Notes: a model not told the origin generated them from the sequence alone. 64,000 nucleotides of DNA from JALOAT01 sp041687015 (GCA_041687015.1 JAWLCT010000011.1:19096-83095), one strand, 5' to 3'; shown: positions 1-8,259, counted from the first letter of the stretch. Program-made: numbers and translations.

Positions 1-546
1 ATGTTCGATGAAGTTCTCCGCATGCACATCGCCGGCGACGACGGACCCGGCACGCACCTGGCGCTCCCCGACGCCGGTGCGCACCGAGCGGAATTTTTTT
101 CGCCAACTCGTCCCGGCTGCTGCCCCGGCACGCCCGCCCGGAGGCGTGTCGATGGCGCTTTCCTGAAGCGGGGGCGCGGTCAGCGCGTCCTGGAAATCGC
201 CGCGCAAATAGGTGAGCGCCATCACTTCCTGCGCGATCTCCCCGCGTGTGCGAAAACCGAGCCGGCGCAGCAGGCGCACCGGGGGTGACCAGCCCAGCAA
301 GGCCTGCTGCAACACAACCCCGAATACCGCCGCCGGCAGCCAGGACCACGCGACACCCCGCGCAGCGGTGACCGCCACCGCCGCCAGCCCGGCGAGCGCG
401 GCATGCGCTTCCAGGGCGCGCTCCACGTCCCACTCCCGGTCGAGCGCGGCCAGGCGCGCATTGAGGGCCGCGGTATCGGCATTCGCGTAGTGGTGCAGGG
501 CATGGCTCAACAGCTGTTGCGCATTCGCGCGGGCAGTTTCGGGCAT
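1..546 (-). CDS. DUF2892/YgaP-like membrane protein, 3' end missing
   Basis: The reading frame is open from an ATG at 546 to the window edge (182 codons), so the C-terminus lies outside. Residues about 45-80 form hydrophobic segments typical of a small inner-membrane protein. They are followed by a basic stretch LLRRLGFRTRGEI and then LRGDF, a signature seen in DUF2892-type proteins. The tail beyond residue 125 is Pro/Gly/Ala rich and of unknown role. The gene is divergent from hisC, with 122 bp between the two starts. The family has no firm biochemical function; the call rests on that motif only. Confidence 0.6.
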   Translation of the reverse strand, partial: MPETARANAQQLLSHALHHYANADTAALNARLAALDREWDVERALEAHAALAGLAAVAVTAARGVAWSWLPAAVFGVVLQQALLGWSPPVRLLRRLGFRTRGEIAQEVMALTYLRGDFQDALTAPPLQESAIDTPPGGRAGAAAGTSWRKKFRSVRTGVGERQVRAGSVVAGDVHAENFIEH

Positions 547-668
547 GGACGAATTCCTCGGTGACTCCTGGGAAAACCATAGCCGTGCAACTTTACGCAG
601 ACTTCGACGGGGAGGCGCCAGTTGCGGCAGAATAGGCGCCCTTGCCGCCCAGCCACCCGTAAACAACC

Positions 669-1730
669 ATGAGCCGTTTCTGGAGCCCCGTCGTCCATGA
701 CCTCACGCCCTACGTGCCGGGCGAGCAGCCCAAGCTGCTGAATCTGATCAAACTCAACACCAACGAAAACCCCTACGGTCCCTCGCCGCGGGTCATCGAC
801 GCCCTGCGCGCGGAAGCGACAGACACCTTGCGCCTGTATCCCGATCCCAATGCGGACCGCGTCAAGGGCACGGTGGCGGATTATTACGGGGTGGCCGCCA
901 ACCAGGTGTTCGTGGGCAATGGTTCCGACGAGGTGCTGGCGCATGTGTTCCAGGGCCTGCTCCGCCATGCCCGGCCGGTGCTGTTTCCGGACGTGACCTA
1001 CAGCTTTTATCCCGTGTACTGCGGCCTGTACGGGATCGCGTTCGAAACCGTGCCCCTGGACGAGGACTTCGCCATCGACGTCGGCGCCTATGCGCGCCCC
1101 AACGGCGGCATCATTTTCCCGAACCCCAATGCGCCCACCGGGCGCGCGCTGCCCCTGGCGGCCATCGAACACCTGCTCGAGAGCAACCCCGACTCGGTGG
1201 TGGTGGTCGATGAAGCCTACGTGGATTTCGGCGCGGAAACCGCCATTCCGCTGGTGCGGCGCCATCCCAACCTGCTGGTGGTGCAAACGCTGTCGAAATC
1301 ACGCTCCCTGGCCGGCCTGCGCGTGGGCTTCGCCGTGGGCGATGCTGCGCTCATCGAAGGCCTGGAGCGCATCAAGAACAGCTTCAATTCCTATCCGCTC
1401 GATCGCTTCGCCATCGCGGGCGCCGTGGCGGCGCTGGAAGACCGCGACTATTTCCAGCAGACCTGCGCCGCCATCGTACGTACCCGGGAAACCCTGGTGG
1501 CCGAACTCACCCGCCTCGGCTTCCAGGTGTTGCCCTCGCATGCCAATTTCGTGTTTGTGCGTCATCCCCGGCACGATGCGGGGACGTTGCAGCAGCAGTT
1601 GCGCGAGCGTGCCATCATCGTGCGCCAGTTCCGACAGCCGCGTATCGATCAATTCCTGCGCATCACCGTGGGAACCGATGCCGAGTGCACGGCGCTCGTG
1701 AAGGCGCTGGACGCCCTGGTGCAGGTATAG
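669..1730 (+). CDS. hisC: Histidinol-phosphate aminotransferase
   Basis: Predicted PLP-dependent class I/II aminotransferase, 353 residues, converting imidazole-acetol phosphate and glutamate to histidinol phosphate in histidine synthesis. Visible features are the N-terminal LNTNENPYGPSP substrate loop, FVGNGSDEVL, the NPNAPTG motif, DEAYVDF, and the PLP-lysine motif TLSKSRSLAGLRVGF. The length is normal for the family. No other his gene is nearby, so it is probably the second hisC copy or a stand-alone locus; action on aromatic amino acids cannot be excluded. A hairpin follows the stop codon. Confidence 0.92.
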   Translation: MSRFWSPVVHDLTPYVPGEQPKLLNLIKLNTNENPYGPSPRVIDALRAEATDTLRLYPDPNADRVKGTVADYYGVAANQVFVGNGSDEVLAHVFQGLLRHARPVLFPDVTYSFYPVYCGLYGIAFETVPLDEDFAIDVGAYARPNGGIIFPNPNAPTGRALPLAAIEHLLESNPDSVVVVDEAYVDFGAETAIPLVRRHPNLLVVQTLSKSRSLAGLRVGFAVGDAALIEGLERIKNSFNSYPLDRFAIAGAVAALEDRDYFQQTCAAIVRTRETLVAELTRLGFQVLPSHANFVFVRHPRHDAGTLQQQLRERAIIVRQFRQPRIDQFLRITVGTDAECTALVKALDALVQV

Positions 1731-1735
1731 AAAAC

Positions 1736-1768
1736 GCGCGGCCCGTTTGACATCCCATCGGGCTGCGC
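1736..1768 (+). terminator. Hairpin after hisC, possible terminator
   Basis: GCGCGGCCCG (1736-1745) pairs with CGGGCTGCGC (1759-1768) across a 13-nt loop, with one G-U pair. It starts six bases after the hisC stop. There is no T-run behind it, so termination is uncertain, but it would separate hisC from the riboswitch transcript. Confidence 0.4.
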
Positions 1769-1782
1769 TAGACATACAGCAA

Positions 1783-1890
1783 GGCCTGTGAAAAGCAAAC
1801 TCTTCGAAAGAAGAGGGCGCAAAGCCTCCGGCTTAAGGGATTGGGTTCTTCGGAATTCAGTTCTAAGGTAGCGGGGCTGCCAGGTCTCAC
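1783..1890 (+). promoter_or_regulatory. Cyclic di-GMP-I (GEMM-I) riboswitch
   Basis: The sequence carries the hallmark conserved blocks of the class I c-di-GMP aptamer. AGCAAAC is followed by a stem CTCTTC-GAAA-GAAGAG (1800-1815) capped by the docking GAAA tetraloop. Then come GGCGCAAAGCCTCCGGC, the CTTAA tetraloop-receptor side, a P2 hairpin with a TTCG loop (about 1845-1856), and the P3 hairpin GGTAGC-GGG-GCTGCC (1867-1881). GTGA (1788-1791) can close P1 with TCAC (1887-1890). The match to the Vibrio cholerae Vc2 aptamer is very close in the conserved core, as recalled from that known sequence. It lies 137 bases before the likely start codon of the corrinoid-protein gene. The expression platform (1891-2026) shows no obvious intrinsic terminator, so translation or another mechanism may be controlled; ON/OFF polarity cannot be told. 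Confidence 0.9.
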
Positions 1891-2026
1891 TTCCTACGTT
1901 CTTCCTCTTTTGTGCCGCCATGAATTCGTGAGGTCATCGTCAAGGGCGTGAGCAGGCTGCCCAAAGCCGCCATGCAGGGTCGAGCGCGGCACTATGCTTT
2001 GTTCGAGCCCTGTCGGACACGCTCCC

Positions 2027-2680
2027 ATGCCTGACGATGCCCCCGCAGCGCTTGACCGGCTGATGAACGCCTTGCTCGAAGGTGAAGCGGCCCATGCACG
2101 CGCCGAAACGCAGCGCCTGCTCGCGGCTGGGATGGCCCGGGAGCACATCGTCGTGGCGGGACTCGAAGCCGCCATGAACCGCCTCGACGAAAAGTGCACC
2201 GTCGAGGGCTTCAATCTGCTGGAAATCATGCTGGTGGGCCGGGCGGTGTCGGCGGTGGTGGGCGAGCTTTACCCGGCAGGCGTGACGCCTGAGGCCGGGC
2301 GCGCGACCTTCGTGATCGCCACGCCCGAGGGTGACGTTCACGACCTGGGCAAGAACATCGTCAAGACGGTGCTGATCGGCAGGGGCTTCCGGGTAGTCGA
2401 CCTGGGGCGCGACTGCCCGGTGCGCAATCTGGTCGAGGCGGTGGCGCGTGAGGGCGCCGTGGCGGCCCTGGTCAGCGGACTGATTTCGTCGGTGGTTCCC
2501 CAGGTGCGCCGGGTCCGCAGCGCCCTTGCCGCTGCAGGCCTGGGGCATGTGAAAGTGGTGGCAGGCGGTGCAGCGCTCAAGCAGGCGAGTCCTGAAAGCC
2601 TGAACGTGGACTATGTGGCCGAGACAGCCTTCGACGGTGCGCGCTATTTAGAGCAGCTCGTGCAGGAGGCGGTATCGTGA
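2027..2680 (+). CDS. Methyltransferase cognate corrinoid protein (B12-binding)
   Basis: Predicted cytosolic cobamide carrier that shuttles a methyl group between two methyltransferase subunits. Residues about 1-85 are the helical cap domain and about 90-215 the B12-binding Rossmann domain. The lower-ligand motif Asp-x-His-x-x-Gly is present (Asp103, His105, Gly108), followed by GKNIV, the VSGLISS segment and VVAGGAAL near the C-terminus. I prefer ATG 2027; an in-frame ATG at 1994 would add 11 residues. It is the first gene behind the c-di-GMP riboswitch and overlaps the next gene by 4 bp (GTGA). No B12 riboswitch is seen. The family (MtaC/MtbC/MttC/MtgC-like) is clear; the methyl donor is not. 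Confidence 0.9.
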   Translation: MPDDAPAALDRLMNALLEGEAAHARAETQRLLAAGMAREHIVVAGLEAAMNRLDEKCTVEGFNLLEIMLVGRAVSAVVGELYPAGVTPEAGRATFVIATPEGDVHDLGKNIVKTVLIGRGFRVVDLGRDCPVRNLVEAVAREGAVAALVSGLISSVVPQVRRVRSALAAAGLGHVKVVAGGAALKQASPESLNVDYVAETAFDGARYLEQLVQEAVS

Positions 2681-3699
2681 ACGGGCTGGAGCGGATACTG
2701 GCGGCGGTGGGATTTCAGCCCACCGATCGGGTACCCGGTATTCCGCTGGTGTTCGGGCATGCCGCAGCCTTGGCCGGGATAGCGCTGCCGGAATACCTGC
2801 GCAGCGCCGACTGCCTGGTGCGCTGCCAGCTCGCCGCACAGGAACGCTATGGGTATGACGCCGTCTACGCCTTCATGGATGCCTTCGTCGAGACGGAAGC
2901 CATCGGTTCCCAGCTGAGCTACCGTACCGATGTCTATCCCCACGTGGCGCAGTACGCCCTGAGCCCGGGGCAGGACCCTGTCACGCTCAAGATGCCGGAC
3001 CCCGCGCGGGACGGACGCATGCCGGAGGTGTTGAAGGCCGCCGCAGCCTTGCGCCGCACCGTGGGGGATCGCGTGCTGGTGGTCGGTGCACTGGCAGGGC
3101 CCATGAGTCTGATCAGCACACTCATGGGGCTGGAGGAGACGCTGTATTACCTGGTGGACGCGCCGGAGGCGTTTGCGGAGCTGCTGGATTACGCCTCGGA
3201 CGTGGCCATCGCTTACGGGCTTGCGCAAATCCACGCCGGCGTGCACGTGCCCGTGGTGTTCGACCCGTCTTCTTCGCCCGCGGTGATACCGCCGGCGTTT
3301 TTCAACGCGCAGGTGTTGCCGCGCATGGCGAAAATCTTTGCCGCCTTTGCCGACGCGGGTGCGCCGGGCTGGTTGAACATTCCCGGTCCCATTCTGCCGA
3401 TCCTGGCCCGGCTCCCCGAGGCGGGCATCAACATCGTCAGTCTCGACTACGAAGTGCCCGTCGCCGAGGTGCTGCGGCTGCTTCCGCGTACCGTTCTCGC
3501 CGGTAACATCCGCTCGCTGGATTTTGTGTTGGCCCCACCGGAGCAAATTTTCCAGGAGGCGTGTGCCGTGCGTGAGGCGATGGCGGGGCGGGGTGGCTGG
3601 CTGCTGTCCTCCGGTTCCGAGGTCCCGCTGGAAGCCAAGCCGGAGAATGTACACGCGATGCTCGCCGCGTGCGCCGCGGATGCGCCGTGCCGCGCCTGA
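2677..3699 (+). CDS. UroD-fold (MtaA/MtbA-like) methyltransferase subunit lacking zinc ligands
   Basis: A 340-residue protein of the uroporphyrinogen decarboxylase/cobalamin methyltransferase superfamily, GTG start overlapping the corrinoid gene by 4 bp. N-terminal LERILAAVGFQPTDRVPGIP and LVVGALAGPMSLISTLMG are typical of MtaA/CmuA relatives. Canonical members bind zinc through His-x-Cys and a later Cys; here the aligned positions read Asn234-Ile-Pro236 and Ser314 (SSGSEVPLEAKPENV), so all three ligands appear replaced. It probably moves a methyl group to or from the corrinoid protein, but not by the usual zinc-thiolate route. True UroD in heme synthesis is unlikely given the operon context and the missing N-terminal UroD signatures. 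Confidence 0.82.
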   Translation: MNGLERILAAVGFQPTDRVPGIPLVFGHAAALAGIALPEYLRSADCLVRCQLAAQERYGYDAVYAFMDAFVETEAIGSQLSYRTDVYPHVAQYALSPGQDPVTLKMPDPARDGRMPEVLKAAAALRRTVGDRVLVVGALAGPMSLISTLMGLEETLYYLVDAPEAFAELLDYASDVAIAYGLAQIHAGVHVPVVFDPSSSPAVIPPAFFNAQVLPRMAKIFAAFADAGAPGWLNIPGPILPILARLPEAGINIVSLDYEVPVAEVLRLLPRTVLAGNIRSLDFVLAPPEQIFQEACAVREAMAGRGGWLLSSGSEVPLEAKPENVHAMLAACAADAPCRA

Positions 3700-5273
3700 A
3701 GCTCCGCTTCGAGGACGAAACCCATACGCTGGTGTTCCGGCCCGGCGGCTCCGTACGCGACATCCTCGAGCCCACCCCATACCGGGTACGCTCCGGCTGT
3801 CATGGCAACGGGGCGTGCGGTTTGTGTCGCATTCGTCTGCTGGCCGGCGATGCCGGGCCGGTGACGGACAGCGAACGGATTCACCTGATCGACGATGCGC
3901 TCGCCCAGGGGGTGCGGCTGGCCTGCCAGGTGAGGCCCCACGGCGATCTCGCGGTCGAGGTTCTGAATCCCGCCCCGCCCTCCGACTGGCGTGCCACACC
4001 GGAGGGGTTCTGGCCGCGCGAGGAAGCGCGTGAGCACGATGCGGCGTCCGGCATGTCCGCTATCAAACGGCCCTGCGGCGTCGCGGTGGACATCGGCACC
4101 ACCAACCTCTGTCTCTCCGTCTTTGAACTGACCAGCGGTCGCTGGCTGGCGGATCGATGGGGTCGTAATCCCCAGGCGCTGCACGGCAGCGATTTCATCG
4201 GCCGGCTGGCCGCTGCAGCGCGGACGGCCGAAACCGCCACCGAGATGAGTGCCGCCCTGGTGGCGGCACTTGGGGGCGCGCTGCAGGACATCGCCGTGCA
4301 TGATGGCTTCGATCTGCGACGCATCGCGCGTGTCACCCTGGTGGGCAACACGGCGATGCTGGCACTGCTCACCGGCAAGCATCTGGACGTACTGCTCCGC
4401 CCGGAATACTGGACCACGCCGCTGCAGTGCCAACCCGATGATGTTGCCCCCTGGATCGCCCGCTGGGGGATACACCCCAACGCGCAAGTGGAGGTGGTGC
4501 AGCCCCTTGCGGGGTTCATCGGTTCCGACCTGCTGGCCGGGTTACTGGCCGTGCGCTTGCGCGACGGTGATGCACCGGCGTTGTTCGTGGACGTGGGGAC
4601 CAATTCCGAAGTGGCCCTGTGGGACGGGCATCGGCTGCACGTGACCGCCGCAGCGGGCGGGCCTGCGTTCGAAACAGGGGGGCTCGGCGTGCCCGCGGAA
4701 CCGGGGGCCATCTATCGTGTCACTTCCAGGGAAGGCCTGCACTTCCACATTCTCGACAGCGACAAGGCCAGCGGGATCTGTGGTTCCGGGCTGGTCGACC
4801 TCATCGCCCGTTTGCGCGAGAGCGGCACATTGGACGAGCGTGGCAATATTGCGGGCGGCGCATTCCGCTTCGTTGCCGGTGGGCGTGAACTGGTATTGAC
4901 CAAACGCGATGTGGATGCGTTTCAGCGCGCCAAAGCGGCCATCGGCGCGGCAGTGTCGGCGCTGTGCAAGGAGGCGGAAGTGCTGCCGGGCGATTTTCGA
5001 CGCATTTGGATCGCGGGCGCCTTTGGCCGCTATCTGGACGTCGCCAGCGCACAAGCCGTGGGACTGGTGCCCATGGTCGCCCGGGACCGCATCGCCCTCG
5101 CGGGCAACACCGCACTGAGTGGCTGCGCCGATCTGTTGCTGTCGAACAGGGCGCAGCAACGCTTGCTGCAACTGCGTAGTCCGACGACAAGCGTGCTCAA
5201 TCTCGCCAATTATCCGGACTTCGACCTTACCTTTATGGAACACCTGTACCTGAGAAGCTTCGCAAACCCATGA
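3687..5273 (+). CDS. RACo-like corrinoid activation protein (ferredoxin + ASKHA ATPase)
   Basis: Predicted reductive activator that returns inactive Co(II) corrinoid to Co(I) using ATP. Counting from GTG 3687, an N-terminal [2Fe-2S] domain has Cys38, Cys44, Cys47 and Cys80 (C-x5-C-x2-C spacing, adrenodoxin type). After a linker, an ASKHA/DUF4445 ATPase domain begins at about residue 130 with GVAVDIGTTNLCLSV and continues with LVDVGTNSEVALW, GGPAFETGG, KASGICGSGLVDL and IAGAFGRYLD. A GTG at 3669 could add six residues. The start lies inside the preceding gene and the stop overlaps the next gene by 4 bp, so production is probably coupled. Its presence strongly supports real corrinoid methyl transfer by this operon. 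Confidence 0.88.
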   Translation: MPRLKLRFEDETHTLVFRPGGSVRDILEPTPYRVRSGCHGNGACGLCRIRLLAGDAGPVTDSERIHLIDDALAQGVRLACQVRPHGDLAVEVLNPAPPSDWRATPEGFWPREEAREHDAASGMSAIKRPCGVAVDIGTTNLCLSVFELTSGRWLADRWGRNPQALHGSDFIGRLAAAARTAETATEMSAALVAALGGALQDIAVHDGFDLRRIARVTLVGNTAMLALLTGKHLDVLLRPEYWTTPLQCQPDDVAPWIARWGIHPNAQVEVVQPLAGFIGSDLLAGLLAVRLRDGDAPALFVDVGTNSEVALWDGHRLHVTAAAGGPAFETGGLGVPAEPGAIYRVTSREGLHFHILDSDKASGICGSGLVDLIARLRESGTLDERGNIAGGAFRFVAGGRELVLTKRDVDAFQRAKAAIGAAVSALCKEAEVLPGDFRRIWIAGAFGRYLDVASAQAVGLVPMVARDRIALAGNTALSGCADLLLSNRAQQRLLQLRSPTTSVLNLANYPDFDLTFMEHLYLRSFANP

Positions 5274-6697
5274 CGCCGCGTATGGCCGAACAGCGGCTCG
5301 ATGCCGTCATCAAGACCGCCCAGTATCTGGCGGCGATCGACCCGCACCAGGACATCTGGGCCGAATTCGGCAAGATCGCCCGCCATTTGCTCAAATCGGA
5401 TCTGGCCATCTTCGCTGCGCCCCGGCGTGACAATCGGCTTGCGTTCCACCACTGCGTGGGCATAGCGGATTGCGCTCAGATGCGGGCTGCAGCGTCAGGC
5501 GTGATCCGCCAGGTGTTTGAAAGCGGTTTTCTCGCGACGGAAACCCTGCACCTGGAGACCGACTATGCGGTGGTCTTCCTGCCGCTGCAGGTCGAAGATC
5601 GCACGGTTGGCGTCATGGGTCTCGGCAAGCGTGGCATTCCGATGCTCGGGCGTGACCTGCTGGACCTGTACCTGGCCGTGGCAGGATTGTTCGGTTCCAC
5701 ACTCACGCGGCTCACCTCGCAGCACCGGTTTTTTGTCATGGCCGACAACGTGCCGGAGATGCTTTTTCAGTTGGTGCATTACCCGGACAGCAGCCTTGAG
5801 TTCGCTTTCGTGAGCAACGGATCACGGACGGCGCTCGATATTCCACCGTCGGAATTGCGAACGGATCCCGAGCGCTTTCTTGCACGTCTTTACCCGGAAG
5901 AACGGGCAGCGTTCGAAACAAGCATCGCGACCGCCGCTGGAAGGCTCAATCGGGTTTTTCGCAGCACCGGTATCGACGGCAAGACGCGTTATCTGCTCTG
6001 CAATGCCATGCCCACGCTGCAGGAAGACGGCAGTATCGTCTGGGACGGCGCATTGCAGGACATTACGGAACAGCATGAGATGGAGGAGGAGCGCAAGCGT
6101 TATCTTTTACGCCTGGAAAAGAGCATGGAGGCGACCATCGATGCCATTGCTTCCACCATCGAAAAGCGGGACCCCTATACCGCCGGTCACCAACGGCGGG
6201 TGGCCGACCTGACCCGGCATCTGGGCGAAGAGATGGGCTTGCCGCCCGAGGAAATCCAGGGCATTGCATTGGCCGCCAGTATTCACGACATCGGTAAGAT
6301 CCACATCCCCGCGGAAATCCTCAGCTTCCCGGGCGAGTTGGGCGCCATCGAGTATGAATTGGTGAAAAGTCATGCGCGCATCGGTTACGACATATTGAAG
6401 ATCACGGACTTTCCCTGGCCCGTGGCGGAGATGGTGCTGCAACATCACGAGCGCATGGACGGCTCCGGTTATCCCAATCACCTGAAAGGTGATCAGCTGT
6501 TGCTTGGCGCGCGGATCATTGCCGTGGCCGACGTGGTGGAGTCCATTGCCTCGTTTCGACCCTATCGCCCCGCGCAGGACCTTGATGACGCCCTGGAAGA
6601 GATCGAACAACACCGGGGCACACTCTACGATCCCAATGTGGTCGACGCGTGCCTGCGGCTGTTTCGGGAAAAAAACTACCGCATTGCCGTGCACTGA
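5270..6697 (+). CDS. GAF-PAS-HD-GYP cyclic di-GMP phosphodiesterase
   Basis: Residues about 15-145 look like a GAF sensor, 150-285 like a PAS domain ending in the usual DITEQHEMEEERKR linker, and 290-475 form a full HD-GYP domain. Catalytic motifs are intact: GHQRRV, the metal-binding SIHDIGKIHIP, KSHARIGYDIL, and HHERMDGSGYP where the GYP triplet sits. It should hydrolyse c-di-GMP to pGpG/GMP in the cytoplasm; no membrane segment is seen. It overlaps the RACo-like gene by ATGA and so is the last gene of the riboswitch-led operon. Removing the riboswitch ligand would create a feedback loop. That it responds to a corrinoid-pathway signal through GAF or PAS is inference. Confidence 0.92.
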   Translation: MTPRMAEQRLDAVIKTAQYLAAIDPHQDIWAEFGKIARHLLKSDLAIFAAPRRDNRLAFHHCVGIADCAQMRAAASGVIRQVFESGFLATETLHLETDYAVVFLPLQVEDRTVGVMGLGKRGIPMLGRDLLDLYLAVAGLFGSTLTRLTSQHRFFVMADNVPEMLFQLVHYPDSSLEFAFVSNGSRTALDIPPSELRTDPERFLARLYPEERAAFETSIATAAGRLNRVFRSTGIDGKTRYLLCNAMPTLQEDGSIVWDGALQDITEQHEMEEERKRYLLRLEKSMEATIDAIASTIEKRDPYTAGHQRRVADLTRHLGEEMGLPPEEIQGIALAASIHDIGKIHIPAEILSFPGELGAIEYELVKSHARIGYDILKITDFPWPVAEMVLQHHERMDGSGYPNHLKGDQLLLGARIIAVADVVESIASFRPYRPAQDLDDALEEIEQHRGTLYDPNVVDACLRLFREKNYRIAVH

Positions 6698-6772
6698 TCC
6701 GCGTGCACCCAGGCCCGTCCCTGCGCCATGCTTAGCGGAGAATCGGCTTGGTCAGTTGCGCGGGAGAATGCC

Positions 6773-7837
6773 ATGGCATGGCTGGCACTGGTGCTCGCGG
6801 TGGTGCTGACAGTCGCCAGCCTTCTGCCCGTCCTGCGGCGCGAGGCCTGGTGGATCCGGGTGTTCGATTTTCCGCGCGCCCAGATTCTGGGTGCCGGCAT
6901 CGCGGTGGTGTTGCTGTTGTTGCTTTCCGGAGAGGTGGGCACCGGGCCAGGCCTGGCGGCGCTGCTTGCCCTTGCCCCCGTGCTGGTGATCCAGGCTGCA
7001 CGTATTTACCCCTATACACCCTGGGCGCCCCAAGAGGTGTTGTTCGCCGAGGATTGCGAAGGACCGAGTCTCGCCCTGCTGGTTGCCAATGTGCTGATGG
7101 AGAACCGTCAGGAACGACGTCTTCTCGAACTGGTCGCGCAGTACCAGCCGGACGTGCTCTTGCTGCTCGAACCGGACGGTTGGTGGGAGGAGAAATTACG
7201 GGCGCTCGCCGCCGACTATCCCTATGCGATCAGGCAGCCGCTCGACAACAAGTACGGAATGCTGTTGTATTCGCGCCTGCCTTTGCTCGAACCCGAGGTG
7301 AAATATCTGGTCCGCACCGGCATCCCATCCATGCATGCACGGGTGCGGCTGAATTCCGGTGAGCTGATCCGCCTGCATGCACTTCACCCGGAGCCGCCGT
7401 CGCCCACCGAGGCCGACACCTCACTGCCGCGCGACGTGGAACTGCTGGTGGTCGGCCGCGAGGTGAGCGCGCGCGCAGAAGCCAGCATCGTTGCCGGTGA
7501 CCTGAACGACGTGGCGTGGTCCTACACGACCACGCTGTTCCAGAAAACCAGTGGGCTGCTCGACCCGCGCAAGGGGCGCGGCATGTTCAATACCTTCCAT
7601 GCAAAAATACCGTTCATGCGCTGGCCGCTGGACCATGTATTCCACTCCCGTGATTTCGTGCTCTGCGACATGCAGCGCCTGCCCGCCTTCGGTTCCGATC
7701 ATTTTCCGGTCTACGTGCGCCTTGCCTACCGACCCGGCGCCGCCGCGCGGCAAGCCGGTCCTGCCGTAAACGCGATGGACGCGGAGACCGTACGGGCGAA
7801 ATTGGGTAAAGTGGAACGTCAGAAATCGCCTGAGTAA
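6773..7837 (+). CDS. Endonuclease/exonuclease/phosphatase family membrane protein
   Basis: About 354 residues. The first 80 residues contain two to three hydrophobic helices (MAWLALVLAVVLTVASLLPV and later AGIAVVLLLLLSG), after which an EEP-fold domain follows: LLVANVLMENR, VLLLLEPDGWWE, VAGDLNDVAWS and a C-terminal LPAFGSDHFPVYV with the catalytic SDH motif. The domain probably faces the periplasm. I chose ATG 6773 because GGGAG precedes it and the hydrophobic stretch starts there; an upstream in-frame ATG at 6728 exists. Substrate unknown; it could be a phosphodiesterase or nuclease. It lies 75 bp behind the corrinoid operon and could be co-transcribed. Confidence 0.8.
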   Translation: MAWLALVLAVVLTVASLLPVLRREAWWIRVFDFPRAQILGAGIAVVLLLLLSGEVGTGPGLAALLALAPVLVIQAARIYPYTPWAPQEVLFAEDCEGPSLALLVANVLMENRQERRLLELVAQYQPDVLLLLEPDGWWEEKLRALAADYPYAIRQPLDNKYGMLLYSRLPLLEPEVKYLVRTGIPSMHARVRLNSGELIRLHALHPEPPSPTEADTSLPRDVELLVVGREVSARAEASIVAGDLNDVAWSYTTTLFQKTSGLLDPRKGRGMFNTFHAKIPFMRWPLDHVFHSRDFVLCDMQRLPAFGSDHFPVYVRLAYRPGAAARQAGPAVNAMDAETVRAKLGKVERQKSPE

Positions 7838-7893
7838 CCCTCTTGCACGCAAACGCCTACCGTTCTGATGCCTTCACCTCGTTATCCTGACGC

Positions 7894-8259
7894 GTGTTTT
7901 CCTTGATCCTCAACATCGTCGGCACGCTCCTGCATGGGTATTGCACCTGGCGGCTGGGCAGCTTGCCATGGATTGTCCAACACGTCGGCCGGCATCGCTG
8001 GTGGGCATTCAGTCTGGTGCTATGGCTGGCCTTTATCACCGGCGTGCAGATCGGCGACGAAGCCGTCGGTCGGATACCGGCCGCCTTGTCCGGTTTCGCC
8101 TTCCATTGGCTCGCCGCCTTGTTTCTGCTCAGCGTGCCCGTGTTCGCGGTGGACGTCTTCAGCCTCGGTCGGTGGCGGCGCATGCAGGCGTCGCCGTTGC
8201 GCAGCGGTGCCGTGCTGCTCGGTGCGGCACTGGTGGGGGTTTCCGTGGTGCTAGGGTGA
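7894..8259 (+). CDS. Small integral membrane protein, possibly a metallophosphatase membrane-domain remnant
   Basis: A 121-residue protein from a GTG start with about four hydrophobic helices (about residues 1-20, 36-55, 62-85, 100-120). The layout resembles the N-terminal membrane domain that precedes the catalytic part of YkuE-type metallophosphoesterases, but no phosphoesterase motif follows. The stop codon is followed within 40 bp by repeat DNA (8297-8423). It may therefore be a truncated gene or an independent short membrane protein. The start is not supported by a strong ribosome binding site. Confidence 0.45.
   Translation: MFSLILNIVGTLLHGYCTWRLGSLPWIVQHVGRHRWWAFSLVLWLAFITGVQIGDEAVGRIPAALSGFAFHWLAALFLLSVPVFAVDVFSLGRWRRMQASPLRSGAVLLGAALVGVSVVLG

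Noticed and set aside
1..288. Plus-strand frame at the left edge
   Set aside because: It is antisense to a better minus-strand frame with membrane helices and a DUF2892-like motif.
1891..2026. Intrinsic terminator as expression platform of the riboswitch
   Set aside because: Only weak four-base stems and no T-run were found, so the control mode is left open.
2677..3699. Classical uroporphyrinogen decarboxylase (hemE)
   Set aside because: The context (corrinoid protein and RACo) and sequence wording fit methyltransferase relatives rather than hemE.
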